Shown: positions 33,177 to 45,643, counted from the stretch's first letter. The stretch: DNA of 64,000 nt from Xestospongia muta (GCA_963693285.1 OY848918.1:10239162-10303161), one strand, 5' to 3'. Numbers and translations: made by a program. The notes: generated by a model from the letters alone, not told the origin.

Positions 33177-34415
33177 ATGGTATATTTCTATGCTGTAACT
33201 CTACTGGCTGTTATTGCTAGTGTCTCTGCTAGCTCTCACAGAGGTAATGATGGCTCTGATACATGTCCTACAACCTCTTCTTTAAAATTTATCGAACAAG
33301 CTTTAGCTAATATTAGCAATCAACTTGGAAGTTTTGGACCTCAAGATCCCTCTGATGTTGGAGAGTCTCTTACTTGTTTTACAAGTCTCCTTCAGCTGTC
33401 TTGGTTGAGGGAGTTACTAGATAAGTACAAGAAGAGATCACCTTCGGACAAGGAACAAATACTAGCTATTTTGAGTCGTATTGAGCTATTACTGAATACC
33501 TCCGTTCAAGATCTAACTAGTAGACTGGACAACGTAGAGTCCAACACTGACCTGTTATTGAGACATAGTAATATAACTCACAGTACTCTGATGTCTATTG
33601 ATAATAAACTAAATAGTGATAGTGATAACTATACACCTTCTCCTTTACTTCACTCATGTGAGGAGATCAAAAGTAAATGGCCAAACAGTCCTTCAGACTA
33701 TTACATTATAGCTGATAGTCATGGGCATGCTCATCATGTGTACTGTTATATGGAGGAGTTGTGTAATTCCACAGGAGGTTGGATGAGGGTAGCTTATCTT
33801 AACATGACAGATAGCAGTGAGAAATGTCCTGATGAATTTAGACTGTATAATGAAAATGGTGTTCGAGCATGTGGTCGACCATTTACTAGCGAAGGTAGCT
33901 GTGTAGGAACAACATTTCCATCAGAGAACATTGAGTACTGTCAAGTGTGTGGTAAAGTTATTGGATATCAAGTTGGGTGGCCAGATGGAGCATATTATAG
34001 CAATAACAAGAACATTGATTCAAATTATGTTGATGGCATATCATTAACTCATGGTAGCCCTCGTAGTCATATTTGGACTTTTATTGTTGGCTCACAAGAA
34101 AAATCACAGAGTTATTGTCCATGTGCTAGTATAGATTCCAGAGACCCACCACGATTTGTTGATAACGATTATTATTGTGAGTCAGGATGTCCAACATCAC
34201 CAGTAGTTGGTAAATTCTATCACAATGATCCTCTGTGGGATGGTCATCAATGTGGTAGTATAGAAACTGCCTGTTGTCAACGTACTGGTATACCTTGGTT
34301 TTATAAGAAATTCAGTTACTTTACTACTGACAACATTGAAATGAGGATCTGTCTTGGCCAAGGGACATCTGATGAAGATTGTGCTGTGGGCCAGTATGAG
34401 ATTTATGTTAAGTAG
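33177..34415 (+). CDS. Array member 2: close copy of member 1
   Basis: 412 residues, intronless, the same signal peptide, stalk, SKW linker and type A C-terminal domain as member 1. The differences are few: CPTTSS for CPSTSS, NIDSNYVDG for DIDSIYVDG, a lost Asn in SQEKSQ, SPVVG for PPPVVG, FYKK for FNKK and EDCAVG for EDCPVG. The gene plus its upstream spacer is a tandem duplication of a unit of about 3.8 kb (start codons at 29387 and 33177). AATAAA lies at 34527. Confidence 0.9.
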   Translation: MVYFYAVTLLAVIASVSASSHRGNDGSDTCPTTSSLKFIEQALANISNQLGSFGPQDPSDVGESLTCFTSLLQLSWLRELLDKYKKRSPSDKEQILAILSRIELLLNTSVQDLTSRLDNVESNTDLLLRHSNITHSTLMSIDNKLNSDSDNYTPSPLLHSCEEIKSKWPNSPSDYYIIADSHGHAHHVYCYMEELCNSTGGWMRVAYLNMTDSSEKCPDEFRLYNENGVRACGRPFTSEGSCVGTTFPSENIEYCQVCGKVIGYQVGWPDGAYYSNNKNIDSNYVDGISLTHGSPRSHIWTFIVGSQEKSQSYCPCASIDSRDPPRFVDNDYYCESGCPTSPVVGKFYHNDPLWDGHQCGSIETACCQRTGIPWFYKKFSYFTTDNIEMRICLGQGTSDEDCAVGQYEIYVK

Positions 34416-34570
34416 TTTGGAAGAGACATAACAATGAGGGACTATGTGCTTTGTTATTTTGTCAATGCACATATTTTTAATTTCTACTAAATCTAATTTA
34501 CAAAATATAATTCGAAATTTTTTGTTAATAAAGTCTTATTTTAATGTGATAACAAAGTATACTTTATTAA

Positions 34571-34638
34571 CTGAAAGTAGAATAATTGTGTTCTAGCATG
34601 TGGTCAACCAGTTAGTAGTGGAGGTAGCTGAATAAAGA
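34571..34638 (+). pseudogene. Vestige of a second family member in the 3' flank of member 2
   Basis: The same internal-exon relic and the same junction to TTGACTCCACCCA as after member 1, so the deletion preceded the 3.8-kb duplication. Confidence 0.7.
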
Positions 34639-37056
34639 TTGACTCCACCCACTTCCACTAAACAAATATTCATTTAGTGAATAGATATAATTTGTAATTA
34701 TGTTGTTTTATCAGTTTTTCCTGTGTACAAATGGATGTGGTCAGTTATTTAGAACTTGTATTGTAGCTTTTATGACATTTGATTGATGAAACATTAATTT
34801 ATACATAATACCAGATAGTTCGCAAAAACTTTGAAGATACTTTCTTTAGCTACAAGACCTTTGATCAGTTGCACCCAATTCCTAGTGCTTTCGATAACAA
34901 TAATTGAATTCATTGGTTGTGGAGTGTATTGGTGGTTACTTTATTTCATTCATTGCTCTCCACAGTTGTATACAACAATAGTTTTAAAAGATGACAAAAG
35001 GACAGTTTTTATACGTGTATTTGTGCCCTACAGCAATCTTAGGGCCACCTGACATGCTCAGCATGCCAAGCTGAAAATGTTACCAAATGTCAAGAGGATT
35101 TTAATTGATTTTACTATCAAAATTAAACTTCCAGTATAATGACAATAAAATGGTTCAATTATTATAATAAAATAGTGTTAGCTAGTGACCCAGGCTTGTT
35201 GTCAAGACAGGCACCACAGAGTCACTATTTCTTCATATTTCTTTGGAATCTTGATATTTTAGAGTTAGACTGGAATATGCTACTGTAATGACAATGAAGC
35301 CATCAGTAAGAATAGTCATGTAGTCGTTCTTGCTGTAAATGGGCGAGTCAAGTTGTATTATATGTATATTTCCTTGTACATAACTTCCCTCTCTTGTATA
35401 CCTGACATATGGTGTGAATGATAATAGTGTGAGTGATATTGCCATTGTTGTATTACATTTGTAATGTTCTTAGACTCCACCCCAAACCTTCCTAAAGCCA
35501 AATATGAATTTTAGCACACTATACTGACAAAGTATTCTGTCATTAATTTTTGAGAGTGGAGTTTTAATGTTTGTTTGGCACAGTTTGATTCAAGTCCCAT
35601 GCTTTATTGACTTTAAATTGTTTAATATGTTCTTGCTAGATGTATTAATATTGTATTGAATGTCACAATAATTGTGTCAATTGTGAGTTTGACTATGAAT
35701 TTCATTGTTCTGCACTCTTATGACAATGATATATTACAAATGTATCTTAAATCAAGTTGAAATCGCAAAAATTAAATAACACAAAGATTTTATTCATGTA
35801 TTTCATTTGGTCGACTCATAACATTTGCACAAATTTAAAAAATCACTTTGTGGTACTTAATAAAGTAGATTATGGTACTAGTCTTGTTACAAAATGATAT
35901 ACAAATATAATGACTTAAATACTTTCTCAGCTAATCCAAGTAGAACCCTTAACTTTCTGAGCTGAGTAAATTTCTTGCTATAAATGATCTTGATATTTAC
36001 TGAACCAGGTAGATCCCATATAACCTTAATTGTATTCATATCCATAACTGAGTAAATTCTTTTCTTGACCAGATAAAGAACTTTTGATTTAAAATAAGTA
36101 AAGTTTTTTGTTTAATCAATACAATGACAATGTCTAGGATGTTCAATGACCATTTCTAAACTTTATTTGTAATATCTTTGTACATACCATAAACCCACTG
36201 TTAATTAGGTGTGCTAATTTTAGTGACTACTATAACAAATGCTAAAAGTTGTATATGTTAAAACCAGTTTTGTTATGGACTTGTTTAGAGTCTTATCCAC
36301 TTTGTTGTAGCTTTCTAATTTGAATTGTGTAAATCACTATTACATAATCAATTTTTTGAATTATATTCTTTTTGTTATTTTTTATTTATATTCGAATGCA
36401 CTTGTAATAATTGTGAGTTCCTCTGAATAGTGATAACATTGACTGTATATATTACTTGATGTAACTATTATGATAGATATTGTCCAGTACTATAGCCTTC
36501 CCATCATTAGATAGATTCTTATGTACCAGCTATTAGACAACAATAACAACTTCCTGGAAGTGCATGCATTATAATATTATAACAACTTTCTCTAAATTCA
36601 ACAGTCCAGTAATAGTCATATATGATAACATTCTACAACACTTATATACTACTTGATGTAACTATTATGATAGATATTGTCCAGTACTATAGTCTTTTCA
36701 TCATAAGATTGTGCATTGTAATGTTATAACAACTTTCTCTAAATTCACAGTAATAGTCACATGATAGAATTTTCCAAGACTTACTATTTGTAACAAAAAT
36801 AACAATTTTAGTAGGTTAACATTTTATTTTTAATAATATTAAAATGCACTTATAATAATTATAATTTCTTCAAAATAATAATAGCATTTATTGTGAATAC
36901 TACTTGATGTGATAGATATTGTTCAGTACTATAATCTTCCCATCATAAGATAGTCTTCTATGAATCCTACATACCAGCTGTTGGTTACCATTTGTTATAA
37001 AAATAATGCTTTCTTGGGAATGCATTGTAATGTTATTACAGATTCTTCTACATTTG
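34639..37056. repeat. Array spacer, copy 3
   Basis: A third copy of the large spacer. It differs by carrying an extra partial copy of the block upstream of the promoter (about 36640-36710, between the two blocks at about 36400-36545 and 36840-36990), so this promoter-proximal repeat number varies between members. Confidence 0.75.
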
Positions 37057-37064
37057 TATATAAG
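37057..37064 (+). promoter_or_regulatory. TATA box of array member 3
   Basis: TATATAAG, 72 bp upstream of the start codon, in the same conserved block as members 1 and 2. Confidence 0.55.
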
Positions 37065-37135
37065 TTTGATTTTTATTGGCTCCACATCTCATCTTAGTCT
37101 TTGCATTTGAAGCTCTTCACAATAGTACTCTTAAG

Positions 37136-38455
37136 ATGGTATATTTCTATGCTGTAACTCTACTGGCTGTTATTGCTAGTGTCTCTGCTAGCTCTCACAG
37201 TGATAATGATGGCTCTGATGCATGTCTTTCTACCTCTTCTCTCAAATTTATAGAACAAGCTCTAGCTAATATTAGTAAACAACTTGGACATGTTGGAACT
37301 AGAGATCCCTCTGACGTTGGAGAGTCTCTTACTGGTGTTACAAGTCTCCTTCAACTGTCTTTGTTGAGAGAGTTACTAGGTGAGTATAAGAAGAGACCAC
37401 CTTCAGACAAGCAACAAAGACTAGCTATCTTGAGTCGTATTGAGCTATTACTAAACACCTCCATTCAAGATCTAACTAGCAGTCTGAACACTATAGAGTC
37501 CCTTCTACAAGGACTACCTTCAGATATAATTTCCCTACAGAAACAAGTTAATCGTCTGTCATCAAACATTAAGGTTATCAAGTCAAATACTGACCTGTTA
37601 TTAAGACATGGCAATATAACTCACAATACTCTGACATCTATTGATGATAAACTAGATGATGATAGTGATGAGTATACACCTTCTCCTTTACTTCACTCAT
37701 GTGAGGAGATCAAAAGTAAATGGCCAAGCAGTCCTTCAGACTATTACATTATAGCTGATAGTCATGGGCATGCTCGTCACGTGTACTGTCATATGGAGGA
37801 CTTATGTAACTCCGGAGGAGGTTGGATTAGGGTGGCTTATCTTAACATGACAGATAGCAGTGAGAAATGTCCTGATGGATTTAGACTGTATAGTTAAAAT
37901 GGTGTTCGAGCATGTGGTCGACCAGTTAGTAGTGGAGGTAGCTGTGTAGGAATAACATTTTCATCAGGTAACATTGAGTACTGTCAAGTGTGTGGTAAAG
38001 TTATCGGATATCAAGTTGGATCTCCTGATGGTGCCGTTGGCAGTGATATTAATGGATATTATATAGATGGTATTAGTCTGACACATGGTAGTCCTCGTAA
38101 ACACATCTGGAGTTTTATAGGTGGAATACGTGAAAACCACAATCCAAGTAAATGTCCTTGTGGTACTAGTGGTCCTACAAATGTTCCATCATTTGTGGGG
38201 ACTTGTTATTACTGTGAAGCTGGTAATCCTAACAGCAATTGGCAGGATGGTAAATTTTATAGTACTGATCCTCTCTGGGATGGCCAAGGTTGTGGTAGTA
38301 TTGAGAAACCTTGTTGTGCTCGATCTCGTATTCCTTGGTTTTATAAACAACTGGGTTATTGTACAACTGACTCCATTGAAATGAGGCTATGTTGTGATGA
38401 CAATACAAATGATGAAGATGTTCTCTTTAATTTGGTGGAGATTTACATCAAATGA
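37136..38455 (+). pseudogene. Array member 3: full length except one in-frame stop
   Basis: A single frame of 440 codons from the conserved ATGG start to the stop after VEIYIK, interrupted only by TAA at 37896-37898, where paralogues read GAA (AGT GAA AAT GGT). Both halves are otherwise intact. The stalk has the optional insert of about 33 residues (NTIESLLQGLPSDIISLQKQ and onward). It combines the SKW linker (KSKWPSSPSDYY) with C-terminal type B (GSPDGAVGSDINGYYIDG), a pairing not seen in members 1 and 2. The stop truncates the product after the first third of the Cys-rich domain. It could be a recent pseudogene, a null allele or a sequencing error. Confidence 0.8.
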
Positions 38456-39939
38456 AATTGAAATCTGCTGAATTTCTGATGAATTCTTGATAGTGTGTTA
38501 GTTATAATTATATAAGACATTTTGTCAACAAAAATTGACTTACTAACTGTATGTATTAACTTGTTGTTTTGTTTACCCCTTATTTTGCTAAATTAATAAT
38601 TTATAAAATCATTATTAGTAATATAACAAAGTATATACTAAGTGTCCACATTGTATAGTCATGATGTGTATACTTCTATTTGTGTCCTCTTGTTAGTTCT
38701 TGTCATAAAGGAGACTTTTATTATCAAACATTTCCTAACAGAACATATTAGAAGTAGCATAGCCTGAGCAAGCACTATCTAGGGTTCTCATTGGTCAATT
38801 GTTGTACAGATGCATCTGTTTCTTCCAAATTATGATAAAAACTGAAGCAATCAATTGTGTCTGCACTTTATTCCATATAGCTTGTGCTATAATAAAGACC
38901 TTGTAGGAATTTATGTTGTAATTTTGAAATTAAGGAAGCTCTACATAAGACAAATATTGTTATAGTTGCTGTAACTGTAATAGGGCAAGGCAAGGTATGC
39001 AGTCATTCTTGTAATGTGCTGTATTTCCTTGTAATGAAACTTTCATCCCCTGACACATGTCATATTATTTGTTTGAAAGTGTTATAATAAATACGGAACT
39101 GATAGTAATATATTTTTACTATTTCATACTTTGTTCTCAAAGATTAATTACTAAGCCCTAGAGTACAGTACTAAGAGTACATTTTAGTGACTTCCACTAA
39201 TAGCAAATATGAATTTTGGCACATCATACTGACAAAAGTTTACTGTCATTGATTTTTGAGGGTGGAGTTTTTATATTTATCTGAGAGGCAGTTACTTTCT
39301 TGTGTTGTTATGTATTGTGATACTGGTCCTACACTTTATTGACTTTAAACCTTTAATATGTTCTTGTCAGATGTATTTAATATTGTATTGAATGTGATAA
39401 TAATTGTGTCAATTGTGATATTGACCATGAATTTCATTATTATTTTTCACTCTTACCACAATGATTTATTATAAATATACCTTATATGGGGTTAATTTAA
39501 CAGATGTCATAAATCACAAAAACTAAATAGCATAAAATATAATTCTGTGTTTTATTTGGTAAACTCATCTCTTCCAGAAAAATTAACCATTAAGCAAATT
39601 TATAAACAAGATTATTTTGTCTGCTAAATCAACTAATCTATGGTACTGTTAATGAGGTGTACTAAATTTAGGGACTACAATGGACTTGTTCAGAGTCATA
39701 TCCACCTTCTTCTAGCTTTTAACTTGAATTGTATCAAGTCCTATAGCAATAATCACTAGAACTATAATCTGAGAATACCTTTTTGTATTATTTGAAAAAT
39801 TGTTACAGCACAAAGATTTCCTGGTATACTTTAGGAGAAATATTGTGTTTGCTGATTTAACTCTATGTGGGCTAAATTCTGTAGTATTTTATTAAGGATG
39901 TGGTGTTTTCTTTCAGATCAATTTCTTTCAGTTTGGTAG
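38456..39939. other. Spacer between members 3 and 4
   Basis: AT-rich sequence. Parts around 38990-39480 are diverged relatives of the large spacer (landmarks ATTTTTGAGGGTGGAG and TTAATATGTTCTTG). No gene is seen. Confidence 0.5.
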
Positions 39940-39945
39940 TATAAA
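39940..39945 (+). promoter_or_regulatory. TATA box of member 4
   Basis: TATAAA in the block GTAGTATAAATTTGAG, 78 bp upstream of the start; the same block precedes members 5, 6, 10, 11 and 12. Confidence 0.5.
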
Positions 39946-40017
39946 TTTGAGACTCAATGTTACAGTTTTGGCATCTTAATCTTCTTACTAGAAACATTTC
40001 ACGATAACACTCTTAAG

Positions 40018-41223
40018 ATGGTATTTTTCTACACTATAACTCTAGTGTCTGTTATTGCTAGTGTCTCTGCTAGCTCTAACAATAGTAATGATGGCTCTGA
40101 TACATATCTTCCTACCTCTTCTCTCAAATTTATTGAACACACTCTAGCTAATATTAGCAATCAACTTGGACATGTTGGAACTAGAGATCCCTCTGATGTT
40201 GGAGAGTCTCTTACTGGTGTTACAAGTCTCCTTCAGCTGTCTCTGCTGAGAGAGTTACTAGGTGAGTATAAGAAGGGATCACCTTCAGACAAGCAACAAG
40301 GACTAGCTGTCTTGAGTCGTATTGAGCTATTACTGAACATCTCCATTCAATATCTAGCTAGCATACTGGACAACGCAGAGTCCAACACTGACCTGTTAGT
40401 AAGATGTAGTAATATAACTCGCAATACCCTGACATCTATCTATGATAAACTAGAAGATTTCAGCAATAAATGTGGACCTCCTTTGCTGGTCTCTTGCGAG
40501 GAGATCAAAAGTAAATGTCCAGACTGCTCTTCAGGCTATTATATTATAGTTGATAATCACAGCATTGCTTATTAAGTGTACTGCTTATGAAAGAGTCATG
40601 TAATTCCAAAGGAGGTTGGATGAGGGTGGCTTATCTTATCATGACAGATAGTGGTGAGAAATGTCCTGATGAATAAAGACTGTATAGTGAAAATGTTGTT
40701 TTGACCACATGGTCAACCAGTTAGTAGTGGAGGTAATTGTGTAGTAATAACATTCCATCAGGTAACATTGTGTACTGTTAAGTGTGTGATAAAGTTATCA
40801 GATATCAATGTTATAGTCCCAATGGTCTACACAATAACAACATTAATGGAGTTTATACATGGTAGTCCTTGTAAGCACATTTGGATTTTTATATCAGGAA
40901 TACTAGAAAACTATTATCCAAGTCATTGGCCCTGTGGTACTAGTGGTGTTATGAGTGTTCCATCATTTGTTGGTACTGACTATTACTGTGAGTCTGTTAA
41001 TCCAGATAATAATTGATAGTCTAAACTTTACACTAATGATCCTTTTGGGATGGCAAAGGTTATGAGTGTTGAGGGACCTTGTTGTAGTTGATCCAATCTT
41101 CCTCAGTTTTATAAATAATTGGGGTACTCTAAAGTTAACTCCATTGAAATGTGGTTATGTTACAATTACGATACTAGTGATGAAGATGTTCTTTTTAATC
41201 TTGTTGAGATATATGTCAAGTAA
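40018..41223 (+). pseudogene. Array member 4: decayed
   Basis: The signal peptide and stalk are intact (MVFFYTITLVSVIASVSASS), with an SKC linker (KSKCPDCSSGYYII). A TAA at 40573 and then several frameshifts and stops follow through the Cys-rich domain. The end is still recognisable (EDVLFNLVEIYVK, stop 41221-41223). The missing His-Val-Tyr-Cys stretch and lost bases rule out a full product. Confidence 0.85.
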
Positions 41224-42274
41224 ATGTTGACTCCACCCATATCCACTAATAATTATTCAATTAGTGATTAGATGTTTTTTGTAATTATGTTGTTTTACTA
41301 GTTTTTCCTGTGTACAAATGTGGTTAGTTATTTAGAACTTATATTGTAATTTTTATGACATTGGATTGATAACAATGCTAGATTTTCAACTTCATATTAC
41401 ATTAAGTTAACAGATGGAGTTATTGACCGTAGGTTTAACCTTGAAGTCTGAGACCAATATAATCTTACAGTAATTGATTTTTGATATGTTTGTTATAGTT
41501 CTACTTTTTCTTGCAAGCATATTCTTCTTGGTGACCTATTTTATGAAGCTAAAGTTTTCTATATTTGATATTTTTTCTTTACCTAACTAAGTATCAGTTT
41601 GTAGTAAGCTTAAAATCACATTGCTTTAATTTGGCAGGGTTCACATTAAATGTAATATTCTGTTGCTTGAATTCTCTCAACAAAAGTTAGCATATTAAGA
41701 ATATTATATATTTAGGATAATATATAGTCCTGGTAAGATCATTAGGAAGTCAATGTAAGAGGATTATATCTTAACATGTCCTATTACTTTTGTGACAATA
41801 ATAGGTTGTAGATGGTAATTGTGACATCCATTATTTTGTCTTCTCCTTCGGTTAGAGTTAGTAATCATGTTATAAAGTCTATTACACTTACAATAACTAT
41901 ACTCTGTACAAGTTGGGAAGGGCCACCCAGACATGTAAATAACTTTGCCGTTTTACGTGCTATCTATATGAAACTTGCACCAATCGATTTAGCTTGCAAA
42001 CGTGCACTTTATATATAAAATATGGCTCTTTAGTGCTACTAGAAAGTAGCAAACTATAAAACTCCATACATTTTCAATGGCATACCTTTGTCATACTTTA
42101 AATTACTCACCTTTGAGGATTTAACCAATAACACTTTTCACTTCAAGAAGTCAGCCGTGTGGCCATGACAATTCAAAATTACAGTTCTAATTATATGAAC
42201 AGATGTTCTATTGTAACATTTATTATTATTAAAATAATAATCAGTATAATAGTAGTGTACTAATTCTAGGAATG
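41224..42274. repeat. Spacer after member 4, duplicated after member 10
   Basis: 41224-41870 matches 52637-53285 closely (landmarks TTGACCGTAGGTTTAACC and AACAAAAGTTAGCATATTAA). From about 41880 to 42230 the sequence is unique to this copy and I recognise nothing in it. Confidence 0.7.
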
Positions 42275-42320
42275 TGACCTTTTGGATAGTAAGGTCATTT
42301 TAATCTGTAGTATAAATTTG
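42275..42320 (+). promoter_or_regulatory. Inverted AGGTCA pair and TATA box of member 5
   Basis: TGACCT (42275-42280) and AGGTCA (42292-42297), separated by 11 bp, then TATAAA about 15 bp further on. The block is shared with members 6, 11, 12 and 15. Confidence 0.5.
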
Positions 42321-42381
42321 AGGCAAAGCTTCTTTTACATCTCAATCTTCTTACTTGAATATCTTTAAGACAACATTCAAG

Positions 42382-42770
42382 ATGTTATTTCTCTATGCTG
42401 TAATTCTAGTGGCTGTTATTGCTAGTGTCTCTTCTAACACTATTGGTTCATATTTTCTACTGTCAAGTTGTCCATTTGAAATCTGACTGCCAAAGTCAAT
42501 CCTATGATATCTCGGTCTAACAATGAGTATAAACTTTTTGATTACTTCATTCAAGTAAGGAGATTAAGAAGAAATGTCCAATGTCTAGTATATGATAGTT
42601 GATTGTCATGGTGATGTTTGTCATATCGAAAGATTGTGCAGCTGTGGGGGAGATTGGGTGAGAGTATCTTAACATGACAAATAGCAATGAGAAATGTCTG
42701 ATGGATTTAGACTCTATAGTCAAAATGGATTTAGAGTATGTTCTAGACCAGTTAGTAGTGGAGGTAGACT
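42382..42770 (+). pseudogene. Array member 5: short decayed relic
   Basis: It starts ATGTTATTTCTCTATGCTG with a recognisable signal peptide, then jumps through unrelated sequence to fragments of the Cys-rich domain (AACATGACAAATAGCAATGA; AGACCAGTTAGTAGTGGAGG). Several stops. It is the twin of the relic at 53620-54022. Confidence 0.8.
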
Positions 42771-42971
42771 TTTAGTCTTCATAACAGTTAACTCTAGAAC
42801 AAGACTATTATAGATTAACTATTCCCTTGTGAACATGAATATAGTTAGGTACATCTGTTACTCAAGCAATAGTCTGCTGATGTTCTCATGATAAACTTAA
42901 TACTTTGGTGCATATATCTAAAGGTAATGTACTAACTGAACTCTTGTTTAACAAATACAACTCTAGTAATG

Positions 42972-43013
42972 TGACCTTTTGGATAGTAAGGTCATTTTGA
43001 TCTATAGTATAAA
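42972..43013 (+). promoter_or_regulatory. Inverted AGGTCA pair and TATA box of member 6
   Basis: TGACCT (42972-42977), 11-bp spacer, AGGTCA (42989-42994), then TATAAA (43008-43013), 73 bp before the ATG. Confidence 0.55.
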
Positions 43014-43085
43014 TTTGAGAATAACTGCTTTTTTTGTCATATCTCAATCTTCTTGCTTGTATATCTTCAAGAAAACACTCTTAAC

Positions 43086-44315
43086 ATGAAATGTTTCTAT
43101 GCTATAAATCTACTGGCTGTTATTGCTAGTGTCTCTGCTGACTCTACCAGTGGTAACGATGGCTCTGATACATGTCTTTCTACCTCTTCTCTCAAATTTA
43201 TTGAACGAGCTCTAGCTAATATTAGCAATCAACTTGGACATGTTGGAACTAGAGATCCATCTGATGTAGGAGAGTCTCTTACTGGTGTTACAAGTCTCAT
43301 TCAGCTTTCTCTGTTGAGAGAGTTACTAGGTGATTTTAAGAATAGATCACCTTCGGACAAGCAACAAGGACTAGCTATCTTGAGTCGTATTGAGCTATTA
43401 CTGAACACCTCCATTCAAGATCTAACTAGCAGACAGGACATCGTAGAGTCCAACACTGACATGTTGTTGAAACATAGTAATATAACTCACAATACTCTGA
43501 TGTCTATTGATGATAAACTAGAAGATTATAGCAATAAATGTGGACCTCCTTTGCTACGCACATGTAAGGAGATCAAAAGTAGATGTCCAGACTGTCCTTC
43601 AGACTATTACATTATAGCAGATAATCGCAGCATTGCTCGTCATGTGTACTGTTATATGGAGGAGTTGTGTAATTCCACAGGAGGTTGGATGAGGGTAGCT
43701 TATCTTGACATGAAAGATTGCAGTGAGAAATGTCCTGATGGATTTAGACTGTATAATGAAAGTGGTGTTCGAGCATGTGGTCGACCAGTTAGTAGTGAGG
43801 GTAGCTGTGTTGGAATAGCCTTTCCATCAGGGAACATCAAGTACTCTCAAGTGTGTGGTAAAGTTATTGGATATCAATTTGGATCTCCTGATGGTCCAGT
43901 TGGTAATGATATTAATGGATATTACGTAGATGGTATTAGTCTGACACATGGTAGTCCTCGAAAGCACATCTGGAGTTTTATATCTGGACCATTTAACAAC
44001 CATCATCCTAGCTATTGTCCCTGTGGTACTAGTGGTGCTAAGAGTGCTCCATCATTTGTTGGTACTTGTTATTACTGTGAGTCTGGTAATCCTCTTAACA
44101 GTCATCCACCTCAACTTTACACTAACGATGCAATTTGGGATGGACAAGGTTGTGGTAGTGTTGAGGCGCCTTGTTGTAATCGACCTAATCTTCCTTGGTT
44201 TTATAAGCCACTGGGGTACTGTACAACTGACTCCATTGAAATGAGGCTATGTTGTGATGAAGGAACACATAATGAAGATGTTCCCTTTAATTTGGTGGAG
44301 ATTTACGTCAAATGA
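43086..44315 (+). CDS. Array member 6: intact, SRC linker, C-terminal type B
   Basis: 409 residues, intronless. The signal peptide is MKCFYAINLLAVIASVSA. The stalk resembles member 1 but with HVGTRDPSDVGESL and SIDDKLEDYSNKCGPP. The linker is KSRCPDCPSDYYIIADNRS, which adds two cysteines absent from the SKW type. The C-terminal domain is type B: GSPDGPVGNDINGYY, HGSPRKHIWSF, CPCGTSGAKSAPSFVG, TCYYCESGNP, GCGSVEAPCCNRPNLPWF, EMRLCCDEGTHNEDVPFNL, ending VEIYVK. From about 43579 onward the gene and its 3' flank are nearly identical to member 7, whose N-terminal half is unrelated. That points to gene conversion or unequal crossing-over inside the coding region. Confidence 0.9.
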   Translation: MKCFYAINLLAVIASVSADSTSGNDGSDTCLSTSSLKFIERALANISNQLGHVGTRDPSDVGESLTGVTSLIQLSLLRELLGDFKNRSPSDKQQGLAILSRIELLLNTSIQDLTSRQDIVESNTDMLLKHSNITHNTLMSIDDKLEDYSNKCGPPLLRTCKEIKSRCPDCPSDYYIIADNRSIARHVYCYMEELCNSTGGWMRVAYLDMKDCSEKCPDGFRLYNESGVRACGRPVSSEGSCVGIAFPSGNIKYSQVCGKVIGYQFGSPDGPVGNDINGYYVDGISLTHGSPRKHIWSFISGPFNNHHPSYCPCGTSGAKSAPSFVGTCYYCESGNPLNSHPPQLYTNDAIWDGQGCGSVEAPCCNRPNLPWFYKPLGYCTTDSIEMRLCCDEGTHNEDVPFNLVEIYVK

Positions 44316-44891
44316 TACTTTGAGTGTATACAATGCAAACATATTATTAGTAGTGACTAAATGAATAAAATCCCTCCTACCAATTAGATATTAATTACTT
44401 TTGTCTTGTTTTAATATTGCCAAACTTTTTTTGACATAAAAATACTGATAATGTTAATGATAATGATAATGTTATATAGTGAATAGTTGTTCTGTTTGTA
44501 TTGGTATTAAAAATAAACCATAATACATTTTAAAGTTCCTTAAGTGTCCCTAACTGGTTCTCCTATAAAGATCTATATCCACTGCTGGTCAAGTATCTGC
44601 TAAGATACTTCTACTCTCAATGTTTATAATTATACCTGTGTTAGATAATAACTTTGATATAGTGACTAAGTTTGTTTAAGGCTGCCATTTCTTTTGAATG
44701 ATGAGAGTACATGGACAGATGAATTGATAAATAGTGTTATTGATTCTATGAATTAGTACATGTTGATATGAAAATAAGTTAACTTTGAGCTAGTCAGTCT
44801 ATCTCCTTTAAGAGATAGATAGTGATCAGTCATAATTGATATTAGGGACTGTTTGTATGTCCCAGATAGTTAACTTTAATGTTGATTTAGT

Positions 44892-44934
<43 letters not shown>

Positions 44935-45591
44935 CATTATTATAACAGTCCACTTGGTATTGAATATCTGTTAAAAGGTGATTGATGAGGTTTCATATAT
45001 TGGAAAGTCCTCTAACTGTTAGTACAGATGTTGTTTATTACTAGATTTTTTGTGACTTATAACTGTTATAATGCAGTTAACCTAGTTTGGTATTTGGTAG
45101 TGATAAAACTTGTCTTTCAAGGTGAGAATCATAGTTGATGTAGAAGTAGTTGACTTTTAAATGATGAACAAGAAACCATTATTGATATTGACCCTACTAC
45201 CATGTATAATATGTCCACAACGCACATACTTTGTTAATGACATATTGAATGTATAAATCAGTACATATTATGATAATGTAAACAAGTTAATTTGGAGGTA
45301 GTCTATCTCCTTTGAGTGGTTGAGAAAGGATAATCATAGTTTACATTGAGTAGTTCATATATGGAAGATATTTTTTAAAGTCCAGACAGGAGAGGCTTGG
45401 TTGACATATTGTAATCTTTGAGGTAGATCTGTCAAAGAAATGACAGCCATAGTTGATATTGGTGTAGTCCTTTGAGGTTGTGGTTATCTTTTAGGAAGAG
45501 AATTTTAGTAGATCTTATCTTTTGATGAATTGAATTAAGGAAGTAGGTTTTCTATAGCTTCTATCTCTTATGTAATGACCTCATCAGTGAG
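44316..45591. repeat. Spacer class 2, copy 1 (3' of member 6, 5' of member 7)
   Basis: About 1.3 kb, repeated at 46883-48232, 49488-50849 and, partly, 50927-51690. It includes a (TA)n tract at about 44896-44934. The GACAGGAGAGGCTTGG motif occurs once here but as a tandem pair in the three later copies. Confidence 0.8.
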
Positions 45592-45600
45592 TATATATAA
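45592..45600 (+). promoter_or_regulatory. TATA box of member 7
   Basis: TATATATAA, 44 bp upstream of the ATG; the promoter block is unlike that of members 1-6 and shared only with members 8 and 9. Confidence 0.6.
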
Positions 45601-45643
45601 GGTAGATGATATCAGTCTACAGTAGAACAGTACAATAGTTACA

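Noticed and set aside
43948..44244. Val/Leu-rich frames overlapping the array genes in another frame (also 38121-38384, 46590-46811, 49120-49416)
   Set aside because: Shadow frames that recur because the underlying coding sequence is duplicated.
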